Part shown: positions 40,754 through 45,474 of the stretch, piece after piece
Position numbering within the stretch: position 1 is the stretch's first letter
Layout: each line of letters opens with the position of its first letter
Origin: Seminavis robusta
Lineage: Eukaryota > Bacillariophyta > Bacillariophyceae > Naviculales > Naviculaceae
NCBI GenBank assembly: GCA_903772945.1
Contig: CAICTM010000853.1
Coordinates: 1 to 45,474, forward strand
Reading direction: 5' to 3'
Length of the DNA stretch: 45,474 bases
Translations under genes and position numbers: made by a program
The notes under the pieces: generated by a model
What the model saw: only the letters and a program-made list of their open reading frames with translations
Told to the model about the DNA's origin: nothing
Database searches by the model: none

Positions 40754-40997
40754 TGGTAGCATGCGAGATTTCAAGAACAACAACGAATTGTCAAACAACC
40801 AACCACTATCCACTTAGATAGTCAAGATAGCGGACGATCAGGCACATCGATTGGCAGAAAGGGCGAGAAGAGCAACTCTCGACTGAGCCGAAAGAGTGCA
40901 ACGTCGTGCTGAAGATAGAGTCAGTCAAGAGCAGCGCAGGAGACGGAGATACGAAGCCATAGCGGAACCAGCTACAGCAAATCCAGATCCAGCAACA

Positions 40998-42410
40998 ATG
41001 ACGACTATCAACATCACACAAGCAGACTTAAAGACGATCATGCAAGAAGCTATGCAGGCAGCTTTGGCCCATGTATCGACAGCCACCACTACAGATTGAT
41101 TCAGTGTGGTACCAGGAGGCGGAGACCCGGACAAAGCATGGAATCTCACCTCTGACAAAGGAATGAAGTATTTCAACTCAGCCTCAAAGCCGGCCGACGA
41201 GAAATATGATGGCACTATTGAAAAGCTGCATCACTTCCTTGGTTTTATTAGGAAACGTTCAACCACCTATGGCATGATGAGCATCCTGTCGGACATAGCC
41301 ATCGGCAACAACAAGACCAAGTCGCTCATCACCCAGTATGGATCCATTACAGAGGCACAAATGACGGCCCATGCCGCTGCTTATCAGAGTTTAGATAACA
41401 GAAAACGACAGGCAGCATCAATGCTCGAGGCACTTATAGTCAACAGCATTGAACCCGAAGTATATGATGAACTAGAGCAAAGGGAGAACAAATATACAGT
41501 AAAACTAGTGCCTACAGGCGGTACTGCTGAAGTGGAAAGGATCGACGGAGCAATGATGCTGTACCAACTAATACAGATGGTTTGCATCGATACCACAGCC
41601 ACTGAATCAAACATTCTAGACCTATTGTCCAGTGCAGGCTTAATCCAAGCCATGTCGGATGCTGACTCTGATATCCAAGCATTCAACAGAACCGTGAATG
41701 CATTGGTAGCGTCTCTCAAATCCAGACAAGGCGACGTGCCCAACCTTATTGCGCCATTGTTTAAGGCATATAAGACGTGTGCAGATAGGACGTTTGCCCA
41801 GTACATTGCTCGCAAAGAAGAACAATATGAAGAAGGTAATCTACCTGGCCTTAAACACACGGATCTTATTCGACTTGCGATTGAAAGGTACAATGTCCTG
41901 AAGTCCAAGCGACAATGGAAACAGAAAACACAACAGGAACTGGATTTCATTGCCCTGACCACGGAAATGATGGACGAACGTCAGCGCAAACAACTGACGC
42001 AACAACCGATCCACAAGCAGAAACAACAACAAAAGGATCGAAGAGGGCCCAACAACACTGGTGAATGGGTATGGAAAGGGGTAGAGCCGAAGGAAGGAGA
42101 GCCGACCGAGAAGAAGTTCCGAGGAAAGCAATACATCTATTGTCCCCATCATGGATCGACTAAGTGGGTATTGAAGATTAACCGGCAAGGAATTGTCCAT
42201 TTGACCAACTGCAGAGCCAGGCTTAAGAACGAGGATTCAACAACGGCGATGTCAGCCACTACGGACGATACCGAATCGAGCAGCGGCAGTGAAGAAGGGA
42301 CACCATCCAAGAGGGACATTCGCATCGCCCAAGCCTTCGCGTCGATGAAAGAAGAAGAGTGGCCGGACCTCATAGAAGATGAGGACATCCACGTGCCAAG
42401 GAAGAAGTGA
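40998..42410 (+). pseudogene. Copia Gag, one frameshift near its start
   Basis: The protein starts with 'MTTINITQADLKTIMQEAMQ', the usual CoDi Gag start. It runs into a stop at 41097-41099 and continues in another frame from about 41100 ('VVPGGGDPDKAWNLTSDKGM'), giving about 470 aa in total. 'DGTIEKLHHFLGFI' belongs to the capsid-like part. Near the C-terminus 'YIYCPHHGSTKWVL' and 'VHLTNCRAR' form a Cys/His cluster typical of these Gags instead of a classic CCHC knuckle. The end is acidic and Ser-rich. Apart from one missing or extra base the frame is intact, which suggests recent insertion or a consensus error. Confidence 0.82.
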
Positions 42411-42449
42411 TGCTCAGAAGAGCAACAGAAGGAAAGCGACCTCAAGCGA

Positions 42450-43055
42450 ATGATAATAGCTCTTTGTACAAGTATAGTACTAACTGCATTAGCAAGGCTT
42501 ACCACGAGTTACGTCGCCTTCTGTCACCACCTACAACTTTTAAATAATAATAACATAATTCCTTTTCCCCTCTTACTCATAATGACGATGCAATACGCTG
42601 GAGACAGTGTGTTGTGCCTGACAAGAGAAGCGAGGTCATACGGAATTGACGAAACAATGAGGACATTTTGGACCGCGACAAAGTTCGTGATGGCACAAGT
42701 CGTGTTCGCAATCTTTATCACAGCACAAGTGATGTACCCTGCAAGTTATCTCATGATTAGCGAGAACGATTTCGTGCTCCCAGTGACGCTGTCGGCGCTA
42801 TTGGTTAGGGGGGCATGGCACTGGATTCGCGATTGCCACAGAAAGCCTGCTTACGTTCCCAAGAGGCTCCGGTACAGGACAATCATGAGGCAATTCAACA
42901 AGAGGGTAATCAATGCTCCAAGGCAAGCAGCGAGCAACATTGGATACGCATACGAGCGAAGCAGAGCTCAGTTATCCAAGGCATTGAGTCGACAACAGAG
43001 GCTCCACATCGACAGAGCAAGATGGAAAAGAGCAACGCAAGAGATAGTGCAATAG
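42450..43055 (+). CDS. Membrane-protein ORF between gag and pol of the copia element
   Basis: A 201-aa ORF, 39 bp after gag, overlapping the pol ORF by 34 bp in another frame. It has several hydrophobic stretches ('ALCTSIVLTALA', 'IIPFPLLLIMTM', 'FVMAQVVFAIFITAQVMYPA', 'FVLPVTLSALLV') and a strongly basic C-terminus ('RKPAYVPKRLRYRTIMRQ'). An internal ATG at 42582 would remove the first hydrophobic parts. No family is recognised. Copia elements usually go straight from Gag to protease, so this may be an accessory product or a spacer that happens to be open. Confidence 0.5.
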   Translation: MIIALCTSIVLTALARLTTSYVAFCHHLQLLNNNNIIPFPLLLIMTMQYAGDSVLCLTREARSYGIDETMRTFWTATKFVMAQVVFAIFITAQVMYPASYLMISENDFVLPVTLSALLVRGAWHWIRDCHRKPAYVPKRLRYRTIMRQFNKRVINAPRQAASNIGYAYERSRAQLSKALSRQQRLHIDRARWKRATQEIVQ

Positions 43056-43294
43056 CAAAGCCGAAACGAGGCACTAAAAGGACTATCCAGCTCATGATGT
43101 GTGCCTTACTATATATGTTAGGCATTATGCAAAGGGAAGGGGCATTCACGGCGCTGCACTCAGTGATCGAAGCATTGGCAGCTACCTCTCACTCGACAAC
43201 CAGGGCTACAGAGCACCAGTATGACTCGGACTCGTTTGTGATCGCAGTGGATAACTGCTCCAGCAGAAGCATCACTAACACATTTAGTGACTTC
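43022..43294 (+). pseudogene. Start of copia Pol with aspartic protease, cut by insertion
   Basis: An ATG at 43022 opens a frame with a basic start, one hydrophobic stretch ('LMMCALLYMLGIM') and then 'YDSDSFVIAVDNCSSRSITN' near 43220-43280, the CoDi protease motif with the catalytic Asp in 'VDNCSS'. The frame is cut off after 'TFSDF' where the gypsy LTR starts. About 90 codons remain, so no complete protease or later Pol domain is made. Confidence 0.8.
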
Positions 43295-43741
43295 TGCAAT
43301 ACACGGCTCTTAGCCTTATTGCGACTCGATCCTAGATAGGGTTTTGAGTTCGACTCAGACTGAGCTCTCTCGTGAATAAGTCATTGAGACAAGTTCTCAA
43401 TGACCGCTCTAGTCATACTAGGTGATGATGAAACATCGCTCTAGATATTTAGCCAGCGTGGAGTATTCCACGCTCTAGATCCTTTTTTATGCTTAGACAC
43501 TAACACTTCCACTGCGTTCGCGTTTAGATCGTAGAGTGAGTACGTAGGATCTACTACCGCACCTACTCTACACACCTTATATTAGTCTCTCCGGGAACCA
43601 GTATTAACAATCCCATTGATGATGATTATCTCTCGATTAGATTATTTTAGCATAGCTTTCTTAATCTCTTTCTCAATAACTTTCATTCTCTCCAAATCAA
43701 AACACTCGAGAATCTATTACACTAGCTTTTAGCGTAGTGCA
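43295..43741 (+). repeat. 5' LTR of a gypsy element
   Basis: TGCAATACACGG at the start and GCGTAGTGCA at the end; the same family as 2018-2429 with more of the sequence preserved. The five bases before it, within GACTTC, would be the left target-site copy. The right one is outside the window. Confidence 0.88.
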
Positions 43742-44919
43742 TTTTGTTAACAACACCAATATGACTTTCAGCTACCCTCAATCTATTCCTTCACCATAGC
43801 AAATTGGATCAAGGAAACATACGTTCACCAACTTCGAGAAAAGTTACGTGACAATCCCATTCTTCTCTCGTCGACAAATACGAAGAAACACAGAAAGATC
43901 GACGATACTCGTCAAACCACCTTGCAAACTTCGCAACCTGTTGCCAAGAGCAAATCAGAAAACTCTGATAACGAGGACAATCCTCTATCAATTTCAATCA
44001 CTTGGATTGAGAGAATCTCTACTTATGGGATATAGGCCAGGAATTGATGACTGTCAAACGGAACCATGTTCGATTTTCTCATACCAAAGTGATGAATATA
44101 TCTCACTAACTAGCAAACTAAGATTGTTTGCAACGAATGAGCTCTACGGCAAATTAATGATGCCTAGAAGCTGTCTCAATAGACTCTGATGATCTATTTA
44201 AGCATCGTTAACCTCGTCCGTGGGCCTAACCACCTTCAATAAACGTCGAAACGACAAGAGACATCTGAAACTATCGTCTATGTTAGATTCTAATCAAGCG
44301 AGAAAACGGTAAACCAAAACCCGTTACAAGTCCGTTGCTTACTGGCGATAAGAGAAGCATACAGAGGGAACCTTATTACTCAAAACTCATGCTAAGAAGT
44401 TACTAAGAAGAATCTTGGGGGCATCAAACGATGTAGGACTACCTCTGCATGAAGAATTGAAACCCAGCACGTAAGTGCAAGGGTGCATTTATTGATTCCT
44501 TAATTCCACGAATTAGAATTATCGATTGGTGATTTACACTGTCACCAAGAGCTGTGGGGCGTATGACATGTAATAGTCGAGACATGCTCATCCTTGACTT
44601 TTAGGATTTTAAGTTCGATTTCTACTACCTATGTCAATGGAGTGGGACGGTCATATATCTATTGCCTAATGAAAGATATTTGTAGACACCAACAATGAAG
44701 AAGAAAAATTTTTTCATTCCTGATCCTAATGCGCTCGTGATGAACAGTGCAGATTAGTTCAAGAAGATTCTTTGATGGATTAATACGAACAACTGATTAA
44801 GTCAGTTGCCAAAGTAAAAAACAGTTCGAAATAAGGAAGATACAGGAATCAGCTTCGTTACTTATGACGAAGTACTCTCGACCTTTTCGCAAGTGGCACT
44901 CTAGGAAAGTGGCTGATGG
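43742..44919 (+). other. Leader and presumed Gag/protease region of the gypsy element
   Basis: The only long frame (43848-44189) shows no recognisable Gag or protease motif. The order of the element requires Gag and protease here, so they are assumed to be decayed. A primer-binding site next to the LTR (TTTTGTTAACAACACC) could not be matched to a tRNA by eye. Confidence 0.45.
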
Positions 44920-45474
44920 ACGACTACTAAGTAGAACTTCTCCCTGATTCTAAACCCTATCACGCTAGGGCTTATCCTACTCCACGTGTGTCCATATCCA
45001 ACACTCTTTTAAGATGGAGGTTGAACGCCTCTGCGAAGCAGGAGTACTGCAAAAAGGTTAGATCGTATCCGAATTGGCGTGCACCAACTTTATCATTCCC
45101 AAGAAAGGATGTATCGATACGATTCTATCTCTGATTTCGGAACTCAAACAAAAGGATTAAGACGGAAAGCCTATATCCTATCCAAAAATACAGGACATGC
45201 TTTGAAGCCTAGACGGATTCAAGTACGCTACTAGTCTTAGAGCAAAAAAAATAAAAAAACTAAAAAAGAGGGGGGGGTGAAGAAGGGATACTATCACATC
45301 GAGTTATCACCTCACTCTGAAACAACTCTGTACTATCGTAATCCGTGAAGGGAAAGTTACGAGTTACCTAGAGGTTGCATATGGGCTTTGCAATAGTCCC
45401 GAACTCTTCCAAAGGAAGATGGGACACTAATGCACTACCTAGAATACGTCCATGCATAAATTGATGATCTACTT
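44920..45474 (+). pseudogene. Gypsy reverse transcriptase, N-terminal half (broken)
   Basis: Across three frames one reads 'KPYHARAYPTPRVSI' (about 44955), 'VERLCEAGVLQK' (45015-45055), 'NWRAPTLSFPRK' with a shift, 'YPIQKY' and 'YYHIELSPHSE' (45291-45320), then 'LEYVHA' and 'IDDLL' at the very end, the YxDD active site with a stop codon in place of the Tyr. An A- and G-rich homopolymer stretch (45245-45277) replaces the expected codons before 'YYHIEL'. Confidence 0.82.

Larger units (their letters stand above)
40754..43294 (+). mobile_element. Ty1/copia (CoDi-type) element, interrupted in its protease
   Basis: It starts with a putative primer-binding site (TGGTAGCATGCGAG at 40754, with the TGGTAGC start seen in initiator-Met-primed copia elements). 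Then come gag, an extra ORF with membrane helices, and the beginning of pol with an aspartic protease motif. At 43295 the sequence switches to a gypsy LTR. Integrase, RT, RNase H and the 3' LTR are not in the window and may lie beyond the inserted element. Confidence 0.8.
43295..45474 (+). mobile_element. 5' part of a gypsy element inserted into the copia protease
   Basis: LTR, then about 1.2 kb of leader and Gag/protease-like sequence without a clear frame, then RT up to the active site. It has the same orientation and family as the partial element at the left end. It is cut off by the window end. Many stops and frameshifts. Confidence 0.85.

Noticed and set aside
1..45474. Circular molecule, since both ends are in gypsy RT
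   Set aside because: Joining the ends would leave about 50-60 RT codons missing, and the flanks of the two LTRs share no target duplication.

Overview
The window looks like nuclear DNA of a diatom, most likely a pennate species of the Seminavis type. The reasons are spliced genes with introns of about 75-115 bp, a DUF6824 protein, a type II membrane protein with extracellular leucine-rich repeats (LRRs) on an S/A/P-rich stalk, a cluster of membrane-anchored FkbM methyltransferases, and copia (CoDi-type) and gypsy (Ty3-type) LTR retrotransposons. The species is an inference; no rRNA or tRNA gene was found to support it.

Layout. 1-2429: decayed 3' half of a gypsy element (RNase H, integrase, polypurine tract, 3' LTR). 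2430-7141: gene-poor DNA with foldback elements, a MITE and simple repeats. 7142-15673 (-): an LRR receptor-like gene whose N-terminal side holds about 55 copies of an 'LSQMEQDI.AKQ' repeat. 16860-19593 (-) and 24878-29886 (+): two paralogous TLDc proteins, head to head. Between them lie a secreted cupredoxin-DUF305 protein (-) and a small secreted cysteine-rich protein (+). 31220-32639 (+): a DUF6824 protein with a 21-nt micro-exon and two possible in-frame introns. 33166-37685: three FkbM methyltransferase paralogs (+,-,+). 37764-38603 (-): a secreted protein. 38604-40753: intergenic DNA with another foldback element. 40754-43294: a copia element cut in its protease by a gypsy element (43295-end) of the same family as the one at the left end.

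Themes. Several genes act at the cell surface or in the secretory pathway (LRR receptor-like, cupredoxin-DUF305, small Cys-rich, FkbM enzymes, secreted 279-aa protein). The two TLDc proteins are probably cytosolic, with long disordered tails rich in basophilic kinase motifs. Single-base indels are concentrated in the central tandem array of the LRR gene, around a placeholder N gap, and in the gypsy sequence at both ends. The unique genes between them read cleanly, so part of this damage may be assembly error.

Best candidates for something new: the giant cytoplasmic repeat domain of the LRR protein with its higher-order amplification; the duplicated phase-0, multiple-of-three introns in the DUF6824 gene; the FkbM paralogs lacking the usual Asp in the [I/V]DVEG motif; and the membrane-protein ORF between gag and protease of the copia element.
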